From NCBI RefSeq assembly GCF_003063625.1, contig NZ_CP026604.1, positions 2,480,001 to 2,544,000 on the forward strand: a stretch of DNA of 64,000 nucleotides, in the 5' to 3' direction. The position numbers and the translations under genes were made by a program. The notes beneath the pieces are model-generated. The model saw only the letters and a program-made list of their open reading frames with translations, had not been told where the DNA came from and did no database searches. This document shows positions 17,299 through 28,422 of this stretch, one piece after another. This stretch comes from Saccharobesus litoralis (GTDB lineage: Bacteria > Pseudomonadota > Gammaproteobacteria > Enterobacterales > Alteromonadaceae). The stretch's first letter is position 1, and the number at the start of each line of letters is the position of its first letter.

Positions 17299-18983
17299 AC
17301 CTTAAATTTAGACAACACTTGCGATAGCTCAGTAGTTTCTCGATTCACTTGTTCTAGCAAATCGACAATCCCTACCAATTCTTGAATAGATGCACTTGCC
17401 AGATCACTTAAGTGCACAATGTTTTTATCCATTTCAACCGAGACTTCAGCTTGTTGCTCCATAGCGTGGGCAATGTTTTCAACGGCATCGTTAGCGCTGT
17501 GCTCTAAATTCATTGCATGTTTTAATTGCTGAGATACATTGAGTATATCGTTTTGGGTGGTCTCCGTTAATTGATTACCACTGGCAACTTTATTGACCGC
17601 TTGCTCGCCGATTTGCTGTAGTGAATGGACGGTTCCTTGAATTTGGTCAATAGATTGTTGAGTGCGGTGCGCTAAGGCTCTGACCTCATCTGCGACAACG
17701 GCAAACCCACGTCCTTGCTCACCGGCTCTGGCCGCTTCAATTGCGGCATTTAATGCTAGTAGATTCGTTTGTTCAGCGATGGCTTTAATGACATCAAGCA
17801 CGACACCGATTTCTTTGCTTTCAGCACTTAATGAATTAATAACACCCACTGATTCTTCCATGACTTGCGATAGAGATTGAATATTGGCTACCGAATCATT
17901 CATCTGTTGGCTGGCACTATTTAGCTCGTTGTCGGTTTGATGGGTGTTGTGAGCGGCATTTTCAGCATTGTTTGAAATATCTTTAATACTGGATGTGACT
18001 TGATTAATAGCAGAAGCAATTGACTGTGTTTGGCTTTCCTGAGCGCGCAGTTTGTTACTGATTTCATCGGTGGCCGCTTTTACTTGGTCAACCGTGGTTG
18101 CGAGTTGGTGGGCTGTGGCGACAGTATTGGCAATAATGTCGCGAAAGCGGCGTAAAAATTGGTTAAATTGCCGAGCTACAGCACCAAGTTCATCATTCAC
18201 CCCTTCATCTAATACTTGAGTTAAATCGCCTTCCCCTTGGGCTAATTTGGTTAGTGACACCTCTAGGCTTTTCGCGCGATTAAGCACGACTTTTTGAAAT
18301 AAAATGACCAAGATGGCAAATAAAGCAGCGGCTATAACGATTGCGCCTAATACAATGTACATGCGCATACTTGCGGTCAGTGCATCAACTTGCGCCAAGG
18401 GTTTGGTTACTTCAAGCACACCACGCACTTCACCCAAACGCCAGTCATTTTTGGGTGTTTGTGGGTGACTATTGTGGCAATCAACACAGGCTTGCGCTTG
18501 CATTGTGTCTGCTACTGCAATTCGCATATAAGGTTTACCGTCTTGCTCGACAATATCCGTGTAGGAATCTTTGGGGTTACGGGTTAAGTATTGCCAAGCT
18601 CGTTTTTGAAAGTCATCCATGCGTCGCCCTTTGCGGTTAGGGAAGGGAAACTGGCTGTACAATTGAACTTTGCTACCTGAGCGAGAAATGAGTTCACTGA
18701 GTTCATGCACCATAGTTGCTGGCAATGGAATGCGCTTGGCATCATTTTTATGTTCAAAATGTGGCGACATGCCGAAAGCTTTGGCTTTAGCAATAACATT
18801 TTTGGTGTAGTAACCGCGTAAGGTTTTAAATTGATTAACCGTTGTTATTGCGTCAGCTTCGGTTTGTTGCAGTAAGGTGTTTTCAACCACGTTAGGTAAA
18901 CTGATGGCTACAATGAATGCCATTACCACAATGACCCCACCAATCGGCAGGATAAAACGTTGGATCATGCTGCTATTATTCAT
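17295..18983 (-). CDS. Methyl-accepting chemotaxis protein with haem-c (CxxCH) sensor domain
   Basis: 562 residues. TM1 is at about 10-30 and a periplasmic Tll0287-like (DUF3365) domain at about 35-200. This carries C166-x-x-C169-H170 ([10 protein letters not shown]), the covalent haem c motif of that family. TM2 is at about 206-228, followed by HAMP and the methyl-accepting signalling domain with the invariant hairpin [37 protein letters not shown]. It probably senses redox state, oxygen or NO and signals to CheA/CheW. No che gene is nearby. The stop codon lies within the minimal TATAGTC element. It is divergent from the formaldehyde detoxification genes, sharing a promoter region with two inverted repeats. 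Confidence 0.92.
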   Translation of the reverse strand: MNNSSMIQRFILPIGGVIVVMAFIVAISLPNVVENTLLQQTEADAITTVNQFKTLRGYYTKNVIAKAKAFGMSPHFEHKNDAKRIPLPATMVHELSELISRSGSKVQLYSQFPFPNRKGRRMDDFQKRAWQYLTRNPKDSYTDIVEQDGKPYMRIAVADTMQAQACVDCHNSHPQTPKNDWRLGEVRGVLEVTKPLAQVDALTASMRMYIVLGAIVIAAALFAILVILFQKVVLNRAKSLEVSLTKLAQGEGDLTQVLDEGVNDELGAVARQFNQFLRRFRDIIANTVATAHQLATTVDQVKAATDEISNKLRAQESQTQSIASAINQVTSSIKDISNNAENAAHNTHQTDNELNSASQQMNDSVANIQSLSQVMEESVGVINSLSAESKEIGVVLDVIKAIAEQTNLLALNAAIEAARAGEQGRGFAVVADEVRALAHRTQQSIDQIQGTVHSLQQIGEQAVNKVASGNQLTETTQNDILNVSQQLKHAMNLEHSANDAVENIAHAMEQQAEVSVEMDKNIVHLSDLASASIQELVGIVDLLEQVNRETTELSQVLSKFKV

Positions 18984-19114
18984 GTGTCCATTCCTATTTG
19001 TGCGCCCTGTTGTTACAGGTAAAAACTGATATGGTTAAACCTTTTCACCCTAGATAAATTAAGTTTAGGTGCTTGCAGAAATTTTGTAGCTTTTTGTTAT
19101 AAAAATCTTCTACT

Positions 19115-19162
19115 CAACGATCATCGTTGGGCTGTAAACTTTCTACAAAGTGATGAAAGTTT
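19115..19162. promoter_or_regulatory. Two inverted repeats in the chemoreceptor/adhC divergent promoter region
   Basis: CAACGAT-C-ATCGTTG (19115-19129) is a perfect palindrome with 7-bp arms. AAACTTTC (19136-19143) and GAAAGTTT (19155-19162) form a second perfect pair with an 11-base spacer. Both lie about 110-155 bases before the adhC start. They are candidate operators for an unidentified regulator. Confidence 0.4.
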
Positions 19163-19255
19163 GATGTTTTAGTATTAATATTTGATATTTGAAAGTGACA
19201 ATTTATGCGACGCTAGCGCGCATTAAAAAACTAACACTAAATTTGCGAAAGATAA

Positions 19256-20401
<1,146 letters not shown>

Positions 20402-20415
20402 GGCTGGACAGCACA

Positions 20416-21264
20416 ATGGAACAAATTAGCTGCGCGAAAGTGTTTGATGGTGAACACAGGCAATATCAGCATCAATCCAGTGAATTACATTGCCAAATGC
20501 GCTTTGCTGTCTATTTACCTCCAGCGGCACTTGAGGCGGAAAAAAACGGCGATACTGTACCCGTACTTTATTGGTTGTCTGGGTTAACTTGCACCGATGA
20601 AAACTTTATGCAAAAAGCAGGGGCTTTTCGAGTTGCTGCTGAGCTTGGTATCGCGATTGTTGCACCAGATACTAGCCCGCGTGGCGAAGGTGTTCCGGAT
20701 GATGAAAATGGCGCTTATGACTTTGGCTTAGGTGCTGGTTTTTATCTTAATGCTACACAGGCACCTTGGTCGACCCACTATCATATGTATGACTATATCG
20801 TTGACGAGTTACCCGAGTTAATTGAAGAAAACTTGCCTATATCCAGTGTTAAGTCTATATCCGGACATAGCATGGGCGGCCATGGTGCATTGACTATAGG
20901 TTTAAAAAATCAAAGCGCCTATTGTTCAATATCAGCATTTAGTCCTATTTGTAATCCTATGAATTGCCCATGGGGGCAAAAAGCCTTTGGGCTTTATTTA
21001 GGTAATAACCAAGCGGACTGGCAAGCCTATGACGCGAGTGTGTTATTAGCAAAAGAAAAAGCCAACCTACCTATCTTGGTTGATCAGGGGGATGCGGATA
21101 ACTTTTTGGTGGAACAACTTAAGCCACAAGCTTTAGTTGAAGCTGCGCAACAATCCGGCTCAGATATCATATTACGTATGCAACCGGGTTATGATCATAG
21201 TTATTACTTCATTCAAAGTTTTATTGAAGATCATCTGCGTTTTCACGCCGAATCCTTAGTTTAG
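20416..21264 (+). CDS. frmB: S-formylglutathione hydrolase
   Basis: 282 residues with the alpha/beta hydrolase (esterase D) fold. It cleaves S-formylglutathione to formate and glutathione, the second step of formaldehyde detoxification. The nucleophile is Ser152 in SGHSMGGHGA, and the catalytic His is in PGYDHSYYFIQSFIEDH near the C-terminus. WLSGLTCTDENF and APDTSPRGEGVP are family blocks. It is tightly linked to frmA. The fghA symbol is equally valid. Confidence 0.95.
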   Translation: MEQISCAKVFDGEHRQYQHQSSELHCQMRFAVYLPPAALEAEKNGDTVPVLYWLSGLTCTDENFMQKAGAFRVAAELGIAIVAPDTSPRGEGVPDDENGAYDFGLGAGFYLNATQAPWSTHYHMYDYIVDELPELIEENLPISSVKSISGHSMGGHGALTIGLKNQSAYCSISAFSPICNPMNCPWGQKAFGLYLGNNQADWQAYDASVLLAKEKANLPILVDQGDADNFLVEQLKPQALVEAAQQSGSDIILRMQPGYDHSYYFIQSFIEDHLRFHAESLV

Positions 21265-21273
21265 AATATTCAA

Positions 21274-21313
21274 TAGATTGGGTGGATGAGTTTTTAAATC
21301 ATCACCTAATCTA
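21274..21313. terminator. Hairpin after the formaldehyde detoxification operon
   Basis: TAGATTGGGTGGATGA pairs with TCATCACCTAATCTA with one mismatch and one bulge around a 9-base loop. It begins 10 bases after the stop. The T tract is poor, so termination may be weak. Confidence 0.5.
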
Positions 21314-21456
21314 TCTTTCCTCCCTGTACTATTTCAATTTACTTTTGATTAGTTGAAATCTCACTTGTAGATTGAGGCTCGCTTAAAGCGCTTGCTTTTG
21401 GTGCCTCGACAATGGCTGTAGGTATTAGGCAATATCGCGCCTAGAAACCAAGCCTG

Positions 21457-21602
21457 TAGCAGCTCTGCTGCTATTGTCGAAATAAATTTCGACCTACATG
21501 GATGTAGGGAATGCCGATAAGCGTCTGGAACTGCGCACGGCGACCTACATGGATGTAGGGAATACCGATAAGCGTCTGGAGCAGCGCACGGTGACCTACA
21601 TT
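21457..21602. repeat. Palindromic array with a 51-bp tandem duplication
   Basis: From left to right: TAGCAGC-TCT-GCTGCTA (21457-21473), GTCGAAAT-AA-ATTTCGAC (21476-21493), then two 51-bp units (21491-21541 and 21542-21592). Each unit begins GACCTACATGGATGTAGG, which contains the palindrome CCTACAT-GG-ATGTAGG, and a third partial unit starts at 21593. The two units differ at four positions. The array is noncoding and lies between frmB and fadB. Confidence 0.7.
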
Positions 21603-21755
21603 AATTGGTTTTTCTTACTACTTCGGTGCTTTTAACTGATCATTTATTTCTGGAAACAGCATTAGTTATTTGTACCAGTAGTTTGCCACGCCTGTTTAAC
21701 TCACCGCTTTTGTTTGTATTAGTTTAAGTGATACCCCAAAACTATTTATTAAAAT

Positions 21756-21773
21756 TTCAAACAAGTGTTTGAA
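21756..21773. promoter_or_regulatory. PsrA-like operator upstream of fadB
   Basis: TTCAAACA-AG-TGTTTGAA is a perfect 18-base palindrome. It matches the CAAAC...GTTTG pattern known for PsrA, the TetR-family fatty acid regulator of many gammaproteobacteria. It is centred about 107 bases before the fadB start. Confidence 0.55.
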
Positions 21774-21792
21774 TTTTAGCCGTGAATAGTTA

Positions 21793-21813
21793 AACTCAGG
21801 TAAGACCAGTTAA
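21793..21813. promoter_or_regulatory. FadR-like operator upstream of fadB
   Basis: CAGGT-AAG-ACCAG (21797-21809) has the arm sequence and 3-base spacing of the E. coli FadR site CTGGT-N3-ACCAG with one mismatch. It lies 20 bases to the right of the PsrA-like palindrome and about 68 bases before the fadB start. Confidence 0.45.
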
Positions 21814-21870
21814 TAAAATGTAAAAATTCTGACTACACTTGTAGCGAATAATATTGAAGTGGTGCACAAC

Positions 21871-24021
21871 ATGATTTACCAAGGTGAAAGTCTTACATGC
21901 CAGATAGTGGAAACCGGCATTGCTGAGTTGCGGCTGGATTGCCCAGGTTCGGTTAATAAATTCGATCGTCAAACTCTGAATGAGTTTAAGTCTTGTATAG
22001 AGGCGCTTAATCAAACATCAGGTATTCAAGCTTTACTCTTAGTAAGCAGTAAGCCAGCATTTATTGTTGGCGCCGATATTACCGAGTTTATTGGTACATT
22101 TCAGTTAGCTGATGACGAGTTATTGCAGTGGATTAAAAACGCCACGGATATTTTTGATGCGCTGGAAGATCTGCCTTTTGCTACCATCAGTGCTATTAAT
22201 GGCTTTGCTTTGGGGGGCGGATGCGAAACCATTTTAGCAACGGATTACCGAGTTGCTGATACCACCGCCCGCATAGGTTTACCTGAGGTTAAACTTGGCA
22301 TTATGCCCGGCTTTGGTGGCACAGTGAGGTTATCTCGTTTAACAGGAGCGGATAACGCCATGGAGTGGATAACTACAGGTAAAGACCACAAAGCCGCAGA
22401 TTGTTTAAAAGTTGGGCTTGTCGATGCCGTGGTTGCTCCAGAACATTTACATCAAGCCGCTTTGGATATTGCCCGTAATGTTGTTAACGGTGAATTTGAC
22501 TGGCAAGCTAAACGGGCTCCTAAATTAACACCACTTACGTTATCGCGCATTGAGCGTGAAATGAGTTTTAACTTAGCTAAGGCGATGGTGTTTGGCAAAG
22601 TCGGTAAACATTACCCCGCGCCTTTTGCTGCGATTGACGCGATAGAAAAAGGTGCGACGCTCGACAGAGCGGGGGCGATGGCCATTGAAAATCAAATTTT
22701 CGCCAAACTGGCCAAAAGCAAAGAGGCTACCGCGCAAGTTGGGATCTTCCTAGCTGATCAATTAGTTAAAGGCAAAGCGAAAAAAGTCAGTAAACAAGCC
22801 AAAGATATCAAGCAAGCCGCGGTACTTGGTGCGGGGATCATGGGCGGCGGCATTGCTTATCAGTCTGCGTATAAAGGCACACCTATAACCATGAAAGATG
22901 TTAACCAAGCTGCGTTAGATCTTGGTTTAAATGAGGCTGCTAAGTTACTGACCAAGCAAGTTGAACGCGGTCGAGCAACACCCAGTCAAATGGCTGAAGT
23001 ACTGAATAACATAGTACCTAGTTTATCGTACGATGCCATTAAAGACGTCGACATTGTCGTTGAAGCGGTAACTGAAAACCCTAAGGTAAAAAAATTAGTA
23101 CTGGCGGAAACCGAACAACACATTCAAGAGTCATGTGTTCTAACCTCGAATACGTCTACCATCTCTATTAACGAGCTTGCTAAAGCGTTAAAACGTCCTG
23201 AGCAATTTTGCGGTATGCATTTCTTTAACCCTGTACATCGCATGCCATTAGTCGAGATCATTCGCGGCGAACAAACCTCTGATGAGACGATTTCGACAGT
23301 TGTCGCTTACGCTCAAAAACTGGGTAAAACGCCAATTGTCGTGAACGACTGTCCTGGCTTTTTAGTTAATCGCGTATTGTTTCCTTACTTTGCTGGTTTT
23401 AATCAATTGATAGTGGATGGTGCTGATTTTCAGCAGGTCGATAAAGTGATGGAAAAAGTCTTTGGTTGGCCAATGGGCCCTGCTTACTTGTTAGATGTGG
23501 TGGGCATCGACACTGTAGTTCATGCGCAGCAGGTTATGGCGGCAGGCTTTCCAGAGCGTATGGCGTTACCTGAAGTGAATATTGCCAAACATTTGTATGA
23601 TGCGGGTTTATACGGTCAGAAAAACAAACAAGGTTTTTATCGTTATGAAACGGATAAAAAAGGCAAACCGAAGAAGACGATTGATCTTGAAGTGGTGCAA
23701 TTACTTGATGATGTTTGTCAAGAACCAAGCTCCTTTAGCGATGAGCAAATTATTGCACGCTTAATGGTGCCTATGATCAACGAAATGGTACGCTGCTTAG
23801 AAGAGGGCATTGTTGCCTCGCCGGAAGAAGCCGACATGGCGGTGATTTATGGCTTAGGTTTTCCACCGTTTAGAGGCGGTATTTTCCGTTACCTGCAAAC
23901 GCTTGGTTTAAAACAATATATTGCTACAGCCGACGAGTTGGCTGATCTAGGTGAGATTTATCAAGTGACTCAAGGTTTACGTGATAATGCATCGTTACAA
24001 CAAAACTATCTTGGTCAATAA
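21871..24021 (+). CDS. fadB: Fatty acid oxidation complex alpha subunit
   Basis: 716 residues from the ATG at 21871; a GTG four codons upstream is in frame, but MIYQGESL is the usual start. The N-terminal enoyl-CoA hydratase/isomerase domain (about 1-190) has [10 protein letters not shown] and [16 protein letters not shown]. The 3-hydroxyacyl-CoA dehydrogenase domain (about 310-620) has GAGIMGGGI and [19 protein letters not shown]-terminal dehydrogenase repeat ends in [11 protein letters not shown]. It performs hydration and oxidation in beta-oxidation and forms the alpha2beta2 complex with FadA, encoded 18 bases downstream. The upstream PsrA-like and FadR-like sites suggest control by acyl-CoA. 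Confidence 0.97.
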   Translation: MIYQGESLTCQIVETGIAELRLDCPGSVNKFDRQTLNEFKSCIEALNQTSGIQALLLVSSKPAFIVGADITEFIGTFQLADDELLQWIKNATDIFDALEDLPFATISAINGFALGGGCETILATDYRVADTTARIGLPEVKLGIMPGFGGTVRLSRLTGADNAMEWITTGKDHKAADCLKVGLVDAVVAPEHLHQAALDIARNVVNGEFDWQAKRAPKLTPLTLSRIEREMSFNLAKAMVFGKVGKHYPAPFAAIDAIEKGATLDRAGAMAIENQIFAKLAKSKEATAQVGIFLADQLVKGKAKKVSKQAKDIKQAAVLGAGIMGGGIAYQSAYKGTPITMKDVNQAALDLGLNEAAKLLTKQVERGRATPSQMAEVLNNIVPSLSYDAIKDVDIVVEAVTENPKVKKLVLAETEQHIQESCVLTSNTSTISINELAKALKRPEQFCGMHFFNPVHRMPLVEIIRGEQTSDETISTVVAYAQKLGKTPIVVNDCPGFLVNRVLFPYFAGFNQLIVDGADFQQVDKVMEKVFGWPMGPAYLLDVVGIDTVVHAQQVMAAGFPERMALPEVNIAKHLYDAGLYGQKNKQGFYRYETDKKGKPKKTIDLEVVQLLDDVCQEPSSFSDEQIIARLMVPMINEMVRCLEEGIVASPEEADMAVIYGLGFPPFRGGIFRYLQTLGLKQYIATADELADLGEIYQVTQGLRDNASLQQNYLGQ

Positions 24022-25203
<1,182 letters not shown>

Positions 25204-25239
25204 ATAAACGAGCATAAAAGCGAAAAGGATAAGATTGCG

Positions 25240-25268
25240 AGTGGGGATATTTATCCCCACTTTTGTTT
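25240..25268 (+). terminator. Terminator of fadBA
   Basis: AGTGGGGATA (25240-25249) pairs with TATCCCCACT (25252-25261), followed by TTTGTTTG. Confidence 0.85.
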
Positions 25269-25329
25269 GTTACCGCTGGTTTTACGGGTTATACAAATAA
25301 TGCTAGGTAAGAAAAAAGGCAAAAAAATA

Positions 25330-25355
25330 CCCATTAGCGACTAAACGCTAATGGG
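25330..25355 (-). terminator. Hairpin with T tract only on the minus strand
   Basis: CCCATTAGCG (25330-25339) and CGCTAATGGG (25346-25355) form a perfect 10-bp stem with a 6-base loop. Read on the minus strand the stem is followed by TATTTTTTTGCC, the classic terminator form. On the plus strand there is no T run. No minus-strand gene is annotated to its right before 26711. Confidence 0.55.
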
Positions 25356-25696
25356 CTTATAGGGAGATACAAAAAACACATTCCAATCACGTTTAATATG
25401 ACCAGCCTCTAAACCATTAGTTCCTCTAAATAGAAAATAAATAACAAATAATTACAGAAAAATCACAACTCATTGAATTTTAAATGTTTTTTGTTTTTCG
25501 ACTTAAACCAGTATTTACTGCTAATTGATAAATCGTGCGCTTTTCAACGAAATTTAATAATAATGGCTTGGGGTAAGCTTTATTTATTCGATATTATCTG
25601 TCATAACTATACGCAAGCAGTACTGACTGCAACTAATTCTAGGCCTCTCAATGGCTTAGGCTATTTTGGAAAATAAACCAAAAAATAGGACTACAC

Positions 25697-26449
25697 ATGA
25701 AATTCACAAATATGGCAAAAGCAGGTGTGCTAGCAGCTGCATTAACCGCACCGATGGCAAATGCCGATATGCTTTATGGTATTTATATTGGTGCTCAAGG
25801 TTGGCAAACGAGTGCTGACGGTAGCTTTGGTCAAGATGCAAAAGATTCATCAGCAACATTCGACTTTGATGATAAAACTTCAACCTCGTTTTATGTTGCT
25901 TTAGAGCACCCAATCCCATTAGTACCGAATATTAAAGTTCGTCAGAATGATATTGAAATTGAAGGTTCAATTAATGGTCAGTACGACTTCTTCGGTAAAA
26001 CTTATACATCACAAACCACGACTGATGCTAAATTAACCAATACTGATTTTATTCTTTATTATGAAATCTTAGATAATGACTTAGTATCATTAGATATTGG
26101 TTTCAATGGTAAGAAAATTGATGGTGAGTTATTTGTTGATGATTCAGTTGAAGACTCAACAACTAAAACCTTTAGCGGTGTTGTACCTATGCTTTACGGT
26201 GCTGCTTCAGTTGGTCTACCATTAACGGGTTTATCTGTTTACGCAGACATGAGCTATGTCGGTTATGACGGCAACAGCTTGTCAGATTTCAATGCCGGTA
26301 TTCAGTATGAAGTGATTGATGTTGTCGCGGCAGATTTAGCTGTGCAATTAGGTTACCGTTCATTTGCATTAGAGTTAGATGACTTAGATGACATCGATAC
26401 TGACTTTGATGTATCAGGTGCTTATGTTGGTGTGCAACTACACTTCTAA
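25697..26449 (+). CDS. Outer-membrane beta-barrel protein (TIGR04219-like)
   Basis: 250 residues. A signal peptide (about 1-23, ending ANADM) is followed by alternating amphipathic strands and a C-terminal ...GVQLHF with terminal Phe, the signal for insertion by the BAM machinery. MLYGIYIGAQGWQ and the VPNIKVRQNDIEIEG block resemble the TIGR04219 outer-membrane family. Its function is unknown. It is a single gene with its own promoter region of about 490 bases and its own terminator. Confidence 0.8.
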   Translation: MKFTNMAKAGVLAAALTAPMANADMLYGIYIGAQGWQTSADGSFGQDAKDSSATFDFDDKTSTSFYVALEHPIPLVPNIKVRQNDIEIEGSINGQYDFFGKTYTSQTTTDAKLTNTDFILYYEILDNDLVSLDIGFNGKKIDGELFVDDSVEDSTTKTFSGVVPMLYGAASVGLPLTGLSVYADMSYVGYDGNSLSDFNAGIQYEVIDVVAADLAVQLGYRSFALELDDLDDIDTDFDVSGAYVGVQLHF

Positions 26450-26497
26450 TTTTGCTGTTTAAGCTTTTATTCGTTTTGTATAAAAGTTTAGATGTAT

Positions 26498-26534
26498 AAA
26501 AAGCGCTAGCTGTAATAAGTTAGCGCTTTTTTTG
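26498..26534 (+). terminator. Terminator of the outer-membrane barrel gene
   Basis: AAAAAGCGCTA (26498-26508) pairs with TAGCGCTTTTT (26521-26531). The T run continues for two more bases. Confidence 0.9.
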
Positions 26535-26587
26535 TATTTATGTCGCTATTCAGCGTTATGAAATCATAAGCCATAGTTGGTTTAATA

Positions 26588-26627
26588 TTTTTGTGGGAGA
26601 GCATTTATGCTTGCAGAGCCTGCAAAC
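26588..26627 (-). repeat. 40-bp dispersed repeat, copy 2 (inverted)
   Basis: It is the reverse complement of 3291-3330 with one mismatch. It lies between the outer-membrane barrel gene and the VOC gene. The flanking CTATTCAG at about 26545 is also found near 3128 and 5263, so the repeat may be longer than 40 bases. Confidence 0.75.
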
Positions 26628-26710
26628 TAGCTGTATTCCTGCTGGCATCAAAAATACAGGCTTGTTAGTTACAAATGGTTAGATGCACACTGCTTGCTTG
26701 AAATGTATTT

Positions 26711-27124
26711 TTAAGTCGGTTTATGAGCTTTTAACTCTAATGTATTGCCGTCGGGATCTTGAATATAAATAGATTGACCAAAGCCCTGTGCGCCATAGCG
26801 TTCTGCAACATCGCCTACTTTTACCCCCTGCGCGGTTAAATGTTGGATAAGGCTAGGTAAATCGCATCCAGTAAACTGCAAACAAAAATGGTCTAAGTTG
26901 TTATTTTGTTGGCTTGGTGCTGTGCCCCCTAAGCGTCCCAACTCACTGTTTACATCGACTATATCGATTAACGTATTGCCCGCTCGCAACTGACTTAAGC
27001 CCACTTCTGGCGGTAATTGGCGCTCTAACGGGCAGGCCAATACATCTTGATAAAAAGCTAGCATGGCGGATAAGTTAGAAGTACGTAAAACGATATGATC
27101 TAAGCCAACGATTTTTAACGGCAT
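26711..27124 (-). CDS. VOC (glyoxalase/bleomycin resistance) superfamily protein
   Basis: 137 residues with two beta-alpha-beta-beta-beta modules. LDHIVLRTSNLSAMLAFYQDVLACPLER opens the first; the second contains LDHFCLQFTGCDLPSLIQHL and ends in SIYIQDPDGNTLELK. Metal ligands His10, His84 region and Glu near the C-terminus (LELK) are in the usual places. The family includes dioxygenases, lyases and resistance proteins, and the substrate cannot be assigned. It is divergent from the mechanosensitive channel gene. Confidence 0.9.
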   Translation of the reverse strand: MPLKIVGLDHIVLRTSNLSAMLAFYQDVLACPLERQLPPEVGLSQLRAGNTLIDIVDVNSELGRLGGTAPSQQNNNLDHFCLQFTGCDLPSLIQHLTAQGVKVGDVAERYGAQGFGQSIYIQDPDGNTLELKAHKPT

Positions 27125-27208
27125 TTTTCTCTAATACTAAGGTTCACTTTTGCTTAAGTATACTCTAGTCTTCTGCTTAATTTTTCAAATGCTAATACAG
27201 TGTCGGTG

Positions 27209-28399
27209 ATGGAAAGGATAGAAGCTTGGTATTCGTTGTATCAGGGGTTGCCTGAGTTTTTACATTTGTTTGTCAATTTTTGCTTGTTAGTCATGTTGGC
27301 GTTATTTGCCTACTACACAACTAAAATTATATTGCGCCTATTGGCAAAGTTTTTAACCAAAGCAACCAAGGATTCATTTGATGCGTCGTTAAAGCGGCAT
27401 AATGTTTTAAACAAAAGTGCGCGCTTAGGCAGTTTACTATGTTTAGTCGCCTTGCTAAATATTATTACCCAACACCCAACGGTAGGTGATGAGTTTATCT
27501 TGCTTGGGGTTGAATTATTTGCGGTATTCGTTTTTATCCAATTGGCCTTCGCTGGCCTCAATGTGGTTTCAGATAGCTATCGCCAGTTAGAAATATCGCG
27601 TGATGTCCCGATAAATGCCTTTGTGCAAATAATTAAGCTGCTGGTTGTTTTAGTGGCTTTAGTATTGGTTATTTCATTGCTAACCAGTAAGTCGCCGGTT
27701 TATTTATTATCAAGCTTAGGTGCCATTACTGCCGTGTTGTTGTTGGTTTTTCGCGATACTATTTTGGGGTTTGTTGGCGGCGTGCAAATTATTGCCAACC
27801 GCTTGATCTCAGTTGGTGATTGGATCGAAGTGAAAACCTTTGATACCGACGGCATTGTTTTAGAAATAGGCTTAAATACCATTAAGGTACAAAATTGGGA
27901 TAAAACTATTTCTAGTATTCCGACCCATAGTGTGATGTCTAACTCCTTTAAAAACTGGAAAGGCATGGAGCGCTCTGGCGGCCGACGCATTAAGCGACCT
28001 ATATTTATAGACATACAGACCATTACAGCGTTGGATGAAACGCTACTGGCTGAATTAACTAAAAAATTTCCTGAGTTAGCTGAGTGTGACACAAGTTTAG
28101 CCACGAGTAATTTAAGTTTATACCGACGTTATGTTGAGCTGAGGTTAAAACAGCACCCTAAAGTGAAGTCTGAATTTACATTGTTAGTACGCGAGTTAGC
28201 CCCTACAGCAGAAGGAGTGCCTGTCGAATTGTATTGTTTCACTAATGATAACGCGTGGCGTAACTACGAAGAGATACAAGCGGATTTGATCAACTATATG
28301 TTAGTGTTGTTACCTGAATTTGGCTTACGTGGTTTCCAACGAGCCAGTGGTGCTGATATTCAAACAGGTGTAAGCCAAGTCGCTCCAGGGGCTGAATAG
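27209..28399 (+). CDS. MscS-family mechanosensitive channel (YbdG-like)
   Basis: About 396 residues from the ATG at 27209; GTG codons at 27200 and 27206 are alternatives, and no good ribosome site decides. There are about five membrane segments. The pore helix and beta domain are in SLGAITAVLLLVFRDTILGFVGGVQIIANRLISVGDWIEV, followed by TIKVQNWDKTISSIPTHSVMSNSFKNWKGMERSGGRRIKR. That last stretch is characteristic of YbdG (miniconductance type). It opens under membrane tension to release solutes during osmotic downshock. It converges on the GGDEF fusion gene, with only 23 bases between stops. Confidence 0.92.
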   Translation: MERIEAWYSLYQGLPEFLHLFVNFCLLVMLALFAYYTTKIILRLLAKFLTKATKDSFDASLKRHNVLNKSARLGSLLCLVALLNIITQHPTVGDEFILLGVELFAVFVFIQLAFAGLNVVSDSYRQLEISRDVPINAFVQIIKLLVVLVALVLVISLLTSKSPVYLLSSLGAITAVLLLVFRDTILGFVGGVQIIANRLISVGDWIEVKTFDTDGIVLEIGLNTIKVQNWDKTISSIPTHSVMSNSFKNWKGMERSGGRRIKRPIFIDIQTITALDETLLAELTKKFPELAECDTSLATSNLSLYRRYVELRLKQHPKVKSEFTLLVRELAPTAEGVPVELYCFTNDNAWRNYEEIQADLINYMLVLLPEFGLRGFQRASGADIQTGVSQVAPGAE

Positions 28400-28422
28400 T
28401 GCCCTTGTTGATTTAATAGAGA

